Below the pieces are notes generated by a model. The model ran no database searches. It was given only the letters and a program-made list of their open reading frames with translations, and was not told the origin of the DNA. Both the position numbers and the translations under genes were made by a program. A DNA stretch of 64,000 nt from Glycomyces algeriensis (lineage in GTDB: Bacteria > Actinomycetota > Actinomycetes > Mycobacteriales > Micromonosporaceae), in assembly GCF_027622855.1 (NCBI RefSeq), contig NZ_JAPZVR010000001.1:693028-757027 (forward strand), in the 5' to 3' direction. Every line of letters starts with the position of its first letter. The stretch's first letter is position 1. Shown here one piece after another: positions 1 to 8,592 of the stretch.

Positions 1-1172
1 TCGCCGGGGACACCTGGACCCGCACCACCGGCCCGGACGGGAAGCCCGGCCAGTGGTACCTCCACCTCTTCGCCCCCGAGCAGCCCGACCTCAACTGGAA
101 CCACCCCGACGTCGTCGCCGAGCACGAAGCGGTCCTGCGGTTCTGGTACGACCGCGGCGTCGCCGGCATCCGCATCGACTCCGCGGCCCTCATCGCCAAG
201 GACCCCGAGCTGCCCGAGGTCGGGGAGCACCACGAGCCCGGCCGCCACCCGCACCTCGACCGCGACGAGCTCCACGACGTCTACCGCGGCTGGCGCAAGG
301 TCGCCGACTCCTACGAGGACCCCCGCATCCTCGTCGGCGAGGTCTGGCTCGACGACAACGAGCGCTTCGTCCGCTACCTGCGCGACGACGAGATGCACAT
401 GGCCTTCAACTTCGACTTCATGTCCCGCCCCTGGGACGCCGAGGCGCTGGCCGGGTCGATCCGCTCCACCTTCGCGGCCCACGCCACTGTGGACGCCCCG
501 CCGACCTGGGTCCTCTCCAACCACGACGTGACCCGCCCGGTCACCCGCTACGGCCGCGAGGACTCCTCGTTCGCGTTCAGCGCCAAGCGGTTCGGCACCC
601 CCACCGACCTCGGACTGGGCGCCCGCCGCGCCCGCGCCGCCGCGCTGCTCACCGCCGCGCTCCCCGGCGTGCTCTACATCTACCAGGGCGACGAGCTCGG
701 ACTGCCCGAAGTGGAGGACCTGCCCGAGGGGACCCGCCAGGACCCCATGCACTTCCGCTCCGGCGGCATCGACCCCGGCCGCGACGGCTGCCGCGTCCCC
801 CTGCCCTGGACCGCGACCGGACCCACCTGCGGCTTCAACGCCACCGGCACCGCGCCCTGGCTGCCCCAGCCCGAGGGCTGGGGCGCCTACGCCGCCGCGT
901 CCCAGCAGGACGACCCCGACTCCTTCCTCGCCCTCTACCGCGCGGCGATCCGCCTGCGCCACACCGAAACCGCGCTGCGCGGCGACGCCTTCGCCTGGAC
1001 CCCGGCCGCACCCGGGACCCTCGCCTTCCGGCGCGGCGAGGACCTCGTCTGCGTCGTCAACTTCGGCGACGCGCCCGCAGACCTGCCCGCCCACACGGCG
1101 GTCCTGATCGCCAGCGCTCCGCTCGAGCACGGCCGCCTGCCGCAGGACGCCGCAGTATGGCTGCGCACCTGA
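1..1172 (+). CDS. GH13 alpha-glucosidase family enzyme, C-terminal part (cut by window edge)
   Basis: The reading frame is already open at base 3, so the N-terminus and first beta-strands lie outside the window. What remains holds the GH13 catalytic core: GIRIDSAA with the nucleophile Asp (about 163-186), GEVW with the acid/base Glu (about 336-347) and NHD with the transition-state Asp (about 518-526). A short beta C-domain follows. Family knowledge makes this an alpha-glucosidase or oligo-1,6-glucosidase that releases glucose from imported alpha-glucosides. There is no export signal in view, but the N-terminus is missing. A sugar ABC uptake operon starts 77 bp downstream on the same strand, which supports intracellular disaccharide cleavage. 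Exact linkage specificity cannot be read from this fragment. Confidence 0.9.
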   Translation, partial: AGDTWTRTTGPDGKPGQWYLHLFAPEQPDLNWNHPDVVAEHEAVLRFWYDRGVAGIRIDSAALIAKDPELPEVGEHHEPGRHPHLDRDELHDVYRGWRKVADSYEDPRILVGEVWLDDNERFVRYLRDDEMHMAFNFDFMSRPWDAEALAGSIRSTFAAHATVDAPPTWVLSNHDVTRPVTRYGREDSSFAFSAKRFGTPTDLGLGARRARAAALLTAALPGVLYIYQGDELGLPEVEDLPEGTRQDPMHFRSGGIDPGRDGCRVPLPWTATGPTCGFNATGTAPWLPQPEGWGAYAAASQQDDPDSFLALYRAAIRLRHTETALRGDAFAWTPAAPGTLAFRRGEDLVCVVNFGDAPADLPAHTAVLIASAPLEHGRLPQDAAVWLRT

Positions 1173-1248
1173 CCCGCCCACCCCTCAATGCCCGCAAGAC
1201 GAGCCCGCAACTGAACCGGCTCAACGAAGAACCGACAAGGAGCAACCG

Positions 1249-2598
1249 ATGAAACCCTCTCGCACCGCCGCCGCAGTCGCGGCCGCAGCCCTCGCCGCGG
1301 TCGGCCTCGCCGCCTGCTCGGACGACGAACCCGACGACGGCCGCACCCACATCACCGTCACCATCGACGCCGGCCTCGAGCAGGCCGCGATCGACGCGTT
1401 CAACGCCCGCATCGACCAGTTCGAGGAAGCCCACCCGGACATCGCCGTCGAGACCCAGGAGTACACCTGGACCGCCGGGACCTTCACCGCGCAGCTCGCG
1501 GGCGGCACCCTCCCCGACGTGTTCGTGGTGCCCTTCACCGACGGGCGCGGCCTCATCGAGCGCGGCCAGATCGCCGACATCGGCGACCTCACCGCCGAAC
1601 TGCCCTACCGCGACCAGTACAACCCGAACATCGCCGCCGCCGGCGAGGACGCCGAAGGCGACCTGTGGGCGGTCCCCATCGCCGCCTACGGCCAAGGGCT
1701 GCACTACAACCGGACCCTGTTCGAGGCCGCCGGGCTCGACCCCGACGCCCCGCCGACCACCTGGGACGAGATCCAGGCCGCCGCGAAGACCATCACGGAG
1801 GAGACCGGCGAGGCCGGCTACGCCGTGATGACCAACGACAACACCGGCGGCTGGATCCTCACCACCGTCGTCAACGCCCTCGGCGGCCGCACCGAGGCCG
1901 ACGGGAAGGCCACCATCGACACGCCCGCCATGCGCGAGGCCCTCACCCGGCTCCAGGCCATGCGCTGGGACGACCAGTCCATGGGCGACGACTTCCTGTA
2001 CGACTGGGCGACCATCAACCAGGCCTTCGCCTCCGGCCGCATCGGCATGTACGTCTCCGGCGGCGGCAACTACGGGAACCTCTTCACCCAGAACGCCCTC
2101 AACCCCGACGACTACGGCCTGACCGTGCTCCCGCTCGCCGAAGGCCCCGACTCGGGCGTCCTCGGCGGCGGCACCCTCGCCGCCGTCAGCCCCAGCGCCG
2201 AAGCCGACGAGCAGGCCGCCGCGGTCGAGTGGATCGACTTCTACTACATGGAGAAGCTCACCGACCAGGCCGCCGCGGTCGCCGACGCCGAAGTGAAGGC
2301 CGAGACCGACCAGCCCGTCGGCGCCCCCGAGCTCCCCGTCTTCGACAAGGCCACCTACGACGAGCAGCAGTCCTGGATCGCGGAGTTCGTGAACGTCCCG
2401 GTCGACCAGATGGCGCCCTACACCAGTCAGGTGTTCGACCAGCCCCTGCTCACCGAGCCCGTGCACGCCACCCAGGAGGTCTACGCCGTGCTCGACACCG
2501 TCGTGCAGACGATCCTGACCGAGGAGGGCGCCGACATCGACGCCCTGCTCGCCCAGGCCCAGACCGACGCCCAGGCCGCGATCGACGCGGCCGCATAG
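1249..2598 (+). CDS. Sugar ABC transporter substrate-binding lipoprotein
   Basis: Codes for 449 residues, the usual size for a family 1 (maltose-type) solute-binding protein. A lipoprotein signal (positive MKPSR start, Ala-rich core, lipobox LAAC with Cys near residue 24) anchors it outside the membrane. The mature part shows the expected periplasmic-binding fold pattern, with FDKAT and acidic, Trp-rich sugar-pocket stretches. AAGGAG ends 7 bp before the ATG. It follows the GH13 gene and precedes two permease genes, so it most likely captures alpha-glucosides. No ATPase gene is present in the cluster, as is common in actinobacteria where a shared MsiK-type ATPase serves several sugar importers. 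Confidence 0.92.
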   Translation: MKPSRTAAAVAAAALAAVGLAACSDDEPDDGRTHITVTIDAGLEQAAIDAFNARIDQFEEAHPDIAVETQEYTWTAGTFTAQLAGGTLPDVFVVPFTDGRGLIERGQIADIGDLTAELPYRDQYNPNIAAAGEDAEGDLWAVPIAAYGQGLHYNRTLFEAAGLDPDAPPTTWDEIQAAAKTITEETGEAGYAVMTNDNTGGWILTTVVNALGGRTEADGKATIDTPAMREALTRLQAMRWDDQSMGDDFLYDWATINQAFASGRIGMYVSGGGNYGNLFTQNALNPDDYGLTVLPLAEGPDSGVLGGGTLAAVSPSAEADEQAAAVEWIDFYYMEKLTDQAAAVADAEVKAETDQPVGAPELPVFDKATYDEQQSWIAEFVNVPVDQMAPYTSQVFDQPLLTEPVHATQEVYAVLDTVVQTILTEEGADIDALLAQAQTDAQAAIDAAA

Positions 2599-2610
2599 GA
2601 AACGAACCAC

Positions 2611-3579
2611 ATGACCTCGACCGACACCCGCCCCGCCGGTGTCACCGGCGTGCGGGGCGGGGCGCCCCCCCCCCCCCCCCCCCGCACCCGCCGGCGCGGG
2701 GGCCGGGCCCCCGGCGGGCGCCCGGCACTCGTGTTCCTCGCGCCGATGCTCATCGTCTTCGGCGTGTTCTCCTGGCTCCCCATCGGCCGCGCGGTCGTGA
2801 TGAGCTTCCAGCGCACCAACCTCGTCGCCGACCCCGTCTGGGTCGGGTTCGCGAACTTCCAGCAGGTCTTCGCCGACCCGCAGCTGTGGACCGCCGTCCA
2901 GAACACCGGCTACTTCGCTGTCCTCGCGCTCCTCTTCGGGTACCCGATCCCGCTCGTCGCCGCGATCCTCATGAGCGAGGTCCGCCGCATGCGCGGCCTG
3001 TTCAGCGCCCTCGCCTACCTGCCCGTGGTCGTCCCGCCCGTCGTCGCCGTCCTGCTCTGGAAGATCTTCTACGACGCGGGGGAGGAGGGCGTCTTCAACA
3101 CCGTCCTCGGCTGGGCCGGCATCGGCCCCGTCGCCTGGCTCCAGGACGCCGACGTCGTGATGCCCGCCCTCGTGCTCGAGGCGACCTGGGCCGGCGCGGG
3201 CGGCACGATCATCATCTACCTCGCCGCCCTCACCGGCGTCGACCCCAGCCTCTACGAGGCCGCCGAGATCGACGGCGCGGGCGTGTGGCACAAGCTCTGG
3301 CACATCACCCTCCCGCAGCTGCGCGGCATCCTCCTCATCACCTTCATCCTGCAGATCATCGGCACCGCGCAGGTGTTCCTCGAACCGTTCCTGTTCACCG
3401 ACGGCGGGCCCGCGAACCGCACCCTCACCCTGCTGCTCCTCATCTACCGGTACGCGTTCACGAACTCCCTCGGCGGCGACTACGGCGCGGCGGCGGCCCT
3501 CAGCCTCCTCCTCGCCCTCGTCCTGACGGCCTTCTCCATGCTGTACTTCCGCCTCACCCGATCCTGGAGCGGCTCATGA
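2611..3579 (+). CDS. Sugar ABC transporter permease, MalF-type
   Basis: A 322-residue inner-membrane protein with about six hydrophobic helices and the EAA loop EAAEIDGAGVWHKLWHITLP (near residues 215-235) that contacts the ATPase. It is the first of two permease subunits of the importer. The odd part is the N-terminus: before the first helix there is a proline run encoded by 19 consecutive C residues (2665-2683), followed by an Arg/Gly-rich stretch. A change of one or two bases would put the whole protein out of frame; a downstream in-frame GTG at 2731 could then supply a shorter protein. Its stop codon overlaps the next start as ATGA, indicating translational coupling. Confidence 0.92.
   Translation: MTSTDTRPAGVTGVRGGAPPPPPPRTRRRGGRAPGGRPALVFLAPMLIVFGVFSWLPIGRAVVMSFQRTNLVADPVWVGFANFQQVFADPQLWTAVQNTGYFAVLALLFGYPIPLVAAILMSEVRRMRGLFSALAYLPVVVPPVVAVLLWKIFYDAGEEGVFNTVLGWAGIGPVAWLQDADVVMPALVLEATWAGAGGTIIIYLAALTGVDPSLYEAAEIDGAGVWHKLWHITLPQLRGILLITFILQIIGTAQVFLEPFLFTDGGPANRTLTLLLLIYRYAFTNSLGGDYGAAAALSLLLALVLTAFSMLYFRLTRSWSGS
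2665..2683 (+). repeat. Homopolymer of 19 C inside the MalF-type permease gene
   Basis: Nineteen C in a row, 55 bp after the ATG, coding for the proline run. The reading frame is open at exactly this length. Such tracts are prone to slipped-strand changes and also to sequencing or assembly error; the sequence alone cannot tell which applies. Confidence 0.95.
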
Positions 3580-4463
3580 AAGCCAGCGCCGACCGCGGCC
3601 TCATCGCACCCACCGACTGGAAGCGCCCCAGCGTCAAATGGACCGCGCGCCTGGCCCACGGCGTCCTCCTCGCGGGCGTCGCCATCGCCGGGCTCGGCCC
3701 CATGCTGTGGCTCCTCAAAGCCGCCGTCACCCCCACCCAGGACACGCTCCGCACGCCGATGGCGTTCTGGCCCAACGGCTTCGACTTCGCCAACCTCGCC
3801 GAGGCCTGGACCCGCGTCGAGATCGACAAGTACTTCCTCAACACCGTCGCCCTCGCCGCCGGATCCTGGGCCGTGCAGCTCGTCGTCGCCGCCACCGGCG
3901 GCTACGCGCTCGCGGTCCTGCGCCCGCGCATCGGCAGATACGTCTCCGGCGCGGTGCTCGCCACCCTGTTCGTGCCCAGTGTGGTGCTCCTCGTCCCGCT
4001 CTACCTCACGGTCCTCGACCCGCCGCTCGTCGGCACCTCGATGCTCAACACGTTCTGGGCGGTCTGGCTCCCCGCCGGGGCGAGCGCCTTCAACGTGCTG
4101 CTCATGCAGCGGTTCTTCGCGAACCTGCCCCGGGAGCTCTTCGAGGCGGCCCGCGTGGACGGCGCCGGCCCGTACCGCGTGTTCTGGTCGATCGTGCTGC
4201 CCATGTCCCGCCCGATCATCGGCGTGGTCTCGGTCTTCGCCGTCATCGCCTCCTGGAAGGACTTCCTCTGGCCCATGCTGGTGCTGCCCGACCCGGCGCT
4301 CCAGCCGCTGTCGGTGCGCCTGCCGGTCCTGCAGCAGTTCGTCGAGCTCGACGTGTTCCTCGCGGCCCTGGCCATCTCCTCGCTCATCCCGATCGGCCTG
4401 TTCCTGGTCTTCCAGCGGCTCTTCCTCAACGGCGCCAGCCTCAGCGGCGCTCTGAAGGGCTGA
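3576..4463 (+). CDS. Sugar ABC transporter permease, MalG-type
   Basis: A 295-residue membrane protein, second permease of the alpha-glucoside importer. It has six predicted transmembrane segments and the EAA loop with EAARVDGAGPYRVFWSIVLP around residue 188. The start ATG overlaps the previous stop by 4 bp (ATGA), so the two permeases are probably made in equal amounts. The order GH13, binding protein, MalF, MalG is typical of actinobacterial agl/mal clusters. No ATPase or regulator follows. The next gene is unrelated and starts after a 113-bp gap. Confidence 0.92.
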   Translation: MKASADRGLIAPTDWKRPSVKWTARLAHGVLLAGVAIAGLGPMLWLLKAAVTPTQDTLRTPMAFWPNGFDFANLAEAWTRVEIDKYFLNTVALAAGSWAVQLVVAATGGYALAVLRPRIGRYVSGAVLATLFVPSVVLLVPLYLTVLDPPLVGTSMLNTFWAVWLPAGASAFNVLLMQRFFANLPRELFEAARVDGAGPYRVFWSIVLPMSRPIIGVVSVFAVIASWKDFLWPMLVLPDPALQPLSVRLPVLQQFVELDVFLAALAISSLIPIGLFLVFQRLFLNGASLSGALKG

Positions 4464-4576
4464 CCCGAAAGGCGGCAATCACCCGAATCCATGCCGAACC
4501 GGACGCCACGGTCTTAGAGTGCGTGCATCACCCCACGGGACGACGCGGCACGGCCGCACGCGCACAAGGAGTCGGC

Positions 4577-6166
4577 ATGAAGCGAACGGCCACGCTCACC
4601 GCCGCCGTCGCCGTCCTCGCGGCGGCGGCGCTGGCGTCCTGCGGCGAGGACTACGACGGCAACGGCTCGGCGAAGGCCCGCAGCGGGGTGACCACCGTCC
4701 AAGAGGAGGTCGAGAAGGTCGACTGGGGACCGTGCGACCTCGCGGCCATGTACGGCGACGCGGAGCTGAACGCCGAGGGGACCGCCTGGGCCGAAGCGCT
4801 CGAATGCGGTGCGATCACGGTGCCGGTCGACTACGAGGACACCGGCGGCGACCAGGTCGCGATCGCGATGGTCCGCCACCCCGCGACCGGCGACCGCACC
4901 GGCTCGCTGCTCGTCAATCCTGGCGGGCCGGGCGGCTCCGGCATCGAGCTCGCGATGTCGCCGTTCCTGCCAGCCGAAGTGACCGCCGCGTTCGACGTCG
5001 TCGGCTTCGACCCCCGCGGCGTCGGTGCGAGCGAGAACCTCACGTGCGGCAACAGCGGCCCGTTCAGCGCGGCCCTCGCCGAGGTCGACACGGACGAGCC
5101 CGACTCGATCACGGACGCCGAGGCGACCGCGCTCGACAGCGGTTCGGAGACGTTCACGGCGGGCTGCACCGAGCAGGTCAAGGCGAACTTCCTCGCCAAC
5201 ATGGGCACCGAGAACGTCGCGCGCGACATGGAGGTCATGCGCAGCGCCCTCGGCGACGACGAGCTGACGTTCCTCGGCTACTCGTACGGCACTTACATCG
5301 GGCAGATGTACCTCTACCTCTACCCGGACAAGGTCCGCGCGATGGTGCTCGACGGCGTCATGCGCACGTCGGGGTCCGTGCTCGACCTCGCCGAAGGCCA
5401 GGCCACCGGGTTCGAGACCGCCTGGGACGACTTCATCGCGTACTGCCTCACCGTGGACGGCTGCCCGTTCACCAGCGCCGACACGGCCGACGCGGCACTC
5501 GTGGCGATGCTCACCGACGCCCAGGAGGCGGCCGGCGGGCGGCTCACGGTGGGGGAGATGCTCAACATGATCGCCGAAAGCCTTTACAGCGAGGCGAAGT
5601 GGCCGAGGCTCGAGAAGCTCCTCGCTGCGGTGGACGCGGGCGCCATCGGCGAACTCGCGCAGCAGCTCGAGGACCTCGCGGGCGCCGAAGGGGCCTCCCG
5701 GTTCCTGCCGCGGCGGCTCCCGCCGCTGCCGCTGCCGCGCCGCGACACGGACGCGAACTTCTACGGCGTGCAATGCGTCGACCGGCAGAACCCGACCGGT
5801 TTCAACTCGTACCAGAACGCCGCCGAGGACGCCTACGACAACTCCGCGCTGTTCGGCGCCGGGATCGCCTGGAGCTACCTGCCGTGCGCCAGCTGGTCCG
5901 CGAGCGACCCGGGACCGGAGTCCGTGAACGGCAAGGGCGCACCGGACGTCGTGCTCATCGGCAACACCGGCGACCCGGCCACGCCGTACGCGTGGGCCGA
6001 GTCGGTCGCGAAGGAGCTCGACAGCGGGGTGCTGCTCACCTACGAGGGCAGCGGCCACACCGCGTACGCCTTGGGCCACACGTGCATCGACGATCCGGTG
6101 ACGGCCTACCTCGTGGACCTCGACGTCCCCGAGAACGGGCTGCGATGCCCGCAGGAACTCCGCTGA
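4577..6166 (+). CDS. Secreted alpha/beta hydrolase, tripeptidyl-aminopeptidase family (lipoprotein)
   Basis: Codes for 529 residues with a lipoprotein signal peptide (lipobox LASC, Cys near residue 20), so it acts on the outer face of the membrane. The alpha/beta-hydrolase signatures are clear: oxyanion loop NPGGPGGSG and nucleophile elbow GYSYGTYIG, then a late GNTGDPATP Asp strand and GSGHTAY carrying the catalytic His. This architecture matches the Streptomyces Tap / mycobacterial SlpE-type exported peptidases, which remove tripeptides or act as esterases. An ATG preceded by AAGGA (4565-4569) fixes the start. It stands alone between a sugar importer and uppP. The substrate cannot be decided from sequence. 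Confidence 0.85.
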   Translation: MKRTATLTAAVAVLAAAALASCGEDYDGNGSAKARSGVTTVQEEVEKVDWGPCDLAAMYGDAELNAEGTAWAEALECGAITVPVDYEDTGGDQVAIAMVRHPATGDRTGSLLVNPGGPGGSGIELAMSPFLPAEVTAAFDVVGFDPRGVGASENLTCGNSGPFSAALAEVDTDEPDSITDAEATALDSGSETFTAGCTEQVKANFLANMGTENVARDMEVMRSALGDDELTFLGYSYGTYIGQMYLYLYPDKVRAMVLDGVMRTSGSVLDLAEGQATGFETAWDDFIAYCLTVDGCPFTSADTADAALVAMLTDAQEAAGGRLTVGEMLNMIAESLYSEAKWPRLEKLLAAVDAGAIGELAQQLEDLAGAEGASRFLPRRLPPLPLPRRDTDANFYGVQCVDRQNPTGFNSYQNAAEDAYDNSALFGAGIAWSYLPCASWSASDPGPESVNGKGAPDVVLIGNTGDPATPYAWAESVAKELDSGVLLTYEGSGHTAYALGHTCIDDPVTAYLVDLDVPENGLRCPQELR

Positions 6167-6181
6167 TCCGACCGGTCCTTC

Positions 6182-6210
6182 GGGCCCGCGTCCTCTTAGG
6201 GCGCGGGCCC
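6182..6210 (+). terminator. Hairpin after the exported hydrolase gene
   Basis: Inverted repeat with a 9-bp perfect stem (GGGCCCGCG / CGCGGGCCC) and an 11-nt loop, 16 bp past the stop codon. There is no T-run, as is usual in high-GC actinobacteria. Confidence 0.55.
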
Positions 6211-6397
6211 CGGCGCGTCTCACTCCCTCATGCGTGTGCCGACCGATCACAGGACCGAGTCTGGCAAGATGTCCCCGTCGCGCCGGGAGCCGCATGGCGG
6301 CGCCACCGAACACGTGCGCGACGACTGTCGATGCGACGAAAGAAGCGCCAATGCACACTTCCCCCTGCAGGACCCGTGCCCGGAAGGAGGCCTCCCC

Positions 6398-7240
6398 GTG
6401 GTCGACATGACCTGGTTCGAGGCCATCGTGCTCGGGGTCGTTCAGGGCCTGACCGAGATGCTGCCGATCTCCTCCTCCGCGCACCTGCGCCTCACCTCGG
6501 CGCTGTTCTTCGAGGAGGACGCGGGCGCGTCGTTCACCGCAGTGACCCAGCTCGGCACCGAGACGGCGGTCCTCCTCTACTTCTGGAAGGACATCGTCCG
6601 CATCCTCGTGGCCTGGTGGAAGGGCCTGTGGGACAAGGAGCAGCGGGGCGAGACCGACTACCGGCTCGGCTGGTACGTGATCATCGGCACCCTCCCGATC
6701 GTGTTCTTCGGACTCATCTTCAAGGACGCGATCCGCGACGGCGCCCGCAACCTCTGGCTCGTCGCCTTCAGCCTCATCTTCTTCGGCCTGCTGCTGGCCC
6801 TCGCCGAGCTGGTGGGCAAGAAGACCCGCACGTGGAGCGACTTCCGGATGCGGGACGGCCTCATCCTGGGCTTCGCGCAGGCGGGCGCGCTCATCCCCGG
6901 CGTCTCGCGCTCGGGCGGCACGATCACGGCGGGCCTGTTCATCGGCCTGGACCGGACGGTGGCCGCGCGGTACTCGTTCCTGCTGGCGATCCCGGCGGTG
7001 TTCGGCGCGGGCATTCTCAGCCTCGGCGACGTGTTCGACCCGGCCACGGAGGGCTCGGTGCCGAGCGGCGCGCAGATGCTCGTGGCGACGATCATCGCGT
7101 TCTTCGTGGGCCTGGCGGCCGTGCACTGGATGCTCAAGTGGGTCGCCAAGCACAGCGTCTTCATCTTCGTCTGGTACCGCTGCATCCTCGGCGTCGCCGT
7201 CGTCATCATGCTGGAGACGGGCTACCTCCAGGCCACCTGA
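6398..7240 (+). CDS. uppP: Undecaprenyl-diphosphate phosphatase (UppP/BacA)
   Basis: Integral membrane phosphatase that recycles undecaprenyl pyrophosphate to the monophosphate carrier for peptidoglycan and polymer synthesis; overproduction of the family gives bacitracin resistance. The two family motifs are present: [14 protein letters not shown] near the N-terminus with the conserved Glu and Ser residues, and PGVSRSGGT in the middle. About seven to eight hydrophobic helices fit the fold. I start at GTG 6398 because AAGGAGG (6384-6390) sits 7 bp upstream; an open frame extends back to 6230 but lacks family similarity. The length of 280 residues is normal. It is monocistronic, ending at a bidirectional hairpin. 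Confidence 0.95.
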   Translation: MVDMTWFEAIVLGVVQGLTEMLPISSSAHLRLTSALFFEEDAGASFTAVTQLGTETAVLLYFWKDIVRILVAWWKGLWDKEQRGETDYRLGWYVIIGTLPIVFFGLIFKDAIRDGARNLWLVAFSLIFFGLLLALAELVGKKTRTWSDFRMRDGLILGFAQAGALIPGVSRSGGTITAGLFIGLDRTVAARYSFLLAIPAVFGAGILSLGDVFDPATEGSVPSGAQMLVATIIAFFVGLAAVHWMLKWVAKHSVFIFVWYRCILGVAVVIMLETGYLQAT

Positions 7241-7254
7241 TCCCTTGCACTGCA

Positions 7255-7285
7255 ACGAGGGTCGGTCGTTTCGACCGGCCCTCGT
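7255..7285. terminator. Bidirectional terminator between uppP and the EamA gene
   Basis: A 14-bp stem (13 matches plus one G-T pair) with a three-base TTT loop, placed between two genes that converge. It could stop transcription from both sides. Confidence 0.7.
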
Positions 7286-7301
7286 CCGCGTTCTCGACCC
7301 G

Positions 7302-8237
7302 TCAGCGCCGGGATTCGGCCAAGGCCAGCGCCGTGATCGAGCCCAGCAGGACCACCGCACCCGCCGTCGTAGCCGCGGTGAGCGGTTCGCGGAGCACCGC
7401 GACGGCCAGGAACGCCGCCGTGACCGGCTCGATGAGCATCATCACCGAGGCCGTCGTGGCCCTGACCCGGGCCGCGCCCGCGAAGTACAGCGGGTAGGCC
7501 AGCGCGGTGGTGAACGCCGCGAGGTACCCGACGATCGCGAACGCCCGCACCGGGTCGCCGGTCGCGGGCGCGAGGCCCTCGAACCAGGCGGGGACGAGCA
7601 GGAGCGCCGCGCCGATGCCGAAGGACCACATGGTGAGCGTGAACGGGTCCTCGCCGTCGCTGCGGCGGCCGGTGGCGCGGCCCAGCAGCGTCACGGCCGC
7701 GTATCCGGCGGCCGAGAGCAGCGCGAGGGCGACGCCTCCCGGGTCGACGACCTCGGCGCCGTTGCCCAGGACGAGGACGCCGAGCCCGGTGACCGCTCCG
7801 GCGACGGCGAGCGCGCCGCCGCGGCCGAGGCGCTCACCGAGGAGCAGGCGGCTGCCGAATGCGGTCAGGACCGGCCCGGTGCCGAGGGTGAGCAGGGTGG
7901 CCGCGGCGACGCCGGTGGCGTCCACGGCGGCGAAGTAGGCGGTCTGGAAGACCGCCATGCCGGTCCCGACGCCGGCCAGGAGCGGCAGGCGGCGCCGCAG
8001 CGGTGCGGCCGGTTCGACGCGGATCCGCTTGGGGCGCAGCGCGGTGAAGGCGAGGAGCAGGACGAGGCCGCCGAGGTGGCGCCAGAACGAGACGGCCGCG
8101 GGGCCGAGATCGCTTGCGCGGTAGACGAGTTCGGCGGCGGCGCCAGTGGTGCCCCAGGCGAGGCCGGTGACGGTGAGGTAGCCGAGGCCGCGCCTGGCGG
8201 CTTCGGCAGGGCGTGCGGTGGCGAGGGTCGTTGACAT
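7302..8237 (-). CDS. EamA/DMT-family transporter
   Basis: A 311-residue membrane protein with about ten hydrophobic segments arranged as two EamA repeats, the family architecture for drug/metabolite exporters such as RhaT and YdcZ relatives. Typical motifs are WGTTGAAAE in the first helix region and [20 protein letters not shown] near the end of the second repeat. A GGAG box lies 5 bp before the ATG at 8235-8237. Substrates of this family (amino acids, metabolites, drugs) cannot be predicted from sequence. It is transcribed toward uppP and separated from the upstream aminotransferase by a palindromic element. Confidence 0.88.
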   Translation of the reverse strand: MSTTLATARPAEAARRGLGYLTVTGLAWGTTGAAAELVYRASDLGPAAVSFWRHLGGLVLLLAFTALRPKRIRVEPAAPLRRRLPLLAGVGTGMAVFQTAYFAAVDATGVAAATLLTLGTGPVLTAFGSRLLLGERLGRGGALAVAGAVTGLGVLVLGNGAEVVDPGGVALALLSAAGYAAVTLLGRATGRRSDGEDPFTLTMWSFGIGAALLLVPAWFEGLAPATGDPVRAFAIVGYLAAFTTALAYPLYFAGAARVRATTASVMMLIEPVTAAFLAVAVLREPLTAATTAGAVVLLGSITALALAESRR

Positions 8238-8393
8238 GCGTTCTCCAGCAGGGAGCGAGCGGATACGGGCTCGTCTGCGGGCATGCCGGATTCGCGCTTG
8301 GCTCAGAACTCCTTGCGCGGCAATTGATCAGGTGCCCGCCTCAGGCGGCGGGCGGGGGGAGGAAACCTAGTGGCACGAGGCCACCTTACCGTT
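8238..8393. other. Upstream region of the EamA gene
   Basis: This 156-bp stretch holds the ribosome binding site of the leftward EamA gene and presumably its promoter. I see no convincing -35/-10 pair, no open frame and no repeat until the palindromic element begins. Confidence 0.5.
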
Positions 8394-8592
8394 TAGGGCC
8401 TGTCCTGTGAATCAGACCGGTCGTTATCCGGCCCATTCGCCCGCTCGCTGCGTTGTCGGGGCCTTCGCATACAACACCGGTATGCAAAGGCCCCTCCGCG
8501 GTCTCGGCGAAGCTTGCGAGCCGTCAATTGGCACTGCGAGCGAACGAATGGACTCGGATACCGCCGCTCCCTGATTCACAGGACAGGCCCTA
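8394..8592. mobile_element. MITE-like palindromic element with 22-bp perfect terminal inverted repeats
   Basis: The 22 bases at 8394-8415 are the exact reverse complement of 8571-8592. Inside, a second pair (8434-8447 and 8537-8550) matches at 12 of 14 positions, and a central hairpin has 15-bp arms (8458-8472 and 8480-8494, 14 of 15 matching) round a 7-nt loop. The whole 199 bp can therefore fold into one long stem. There is no open reading frame of note. The outermost TA on each side fits a TA target duplication, giving an element of about 195 bp. The right end supplies the last base of the aminotransferase stop codon. It is probably a non-autonomous element moved by a transposase encoded elsewhere. 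Confidence 0.75.

Noticed and set aside
1057..3303. 748-residue open frame on the minus strand
   Set aside because: Antisense to the binding-protein and permease genes; rich in Gly, Val, Asp and Glu as expected from the mirror of GC-rich codons, no domain.
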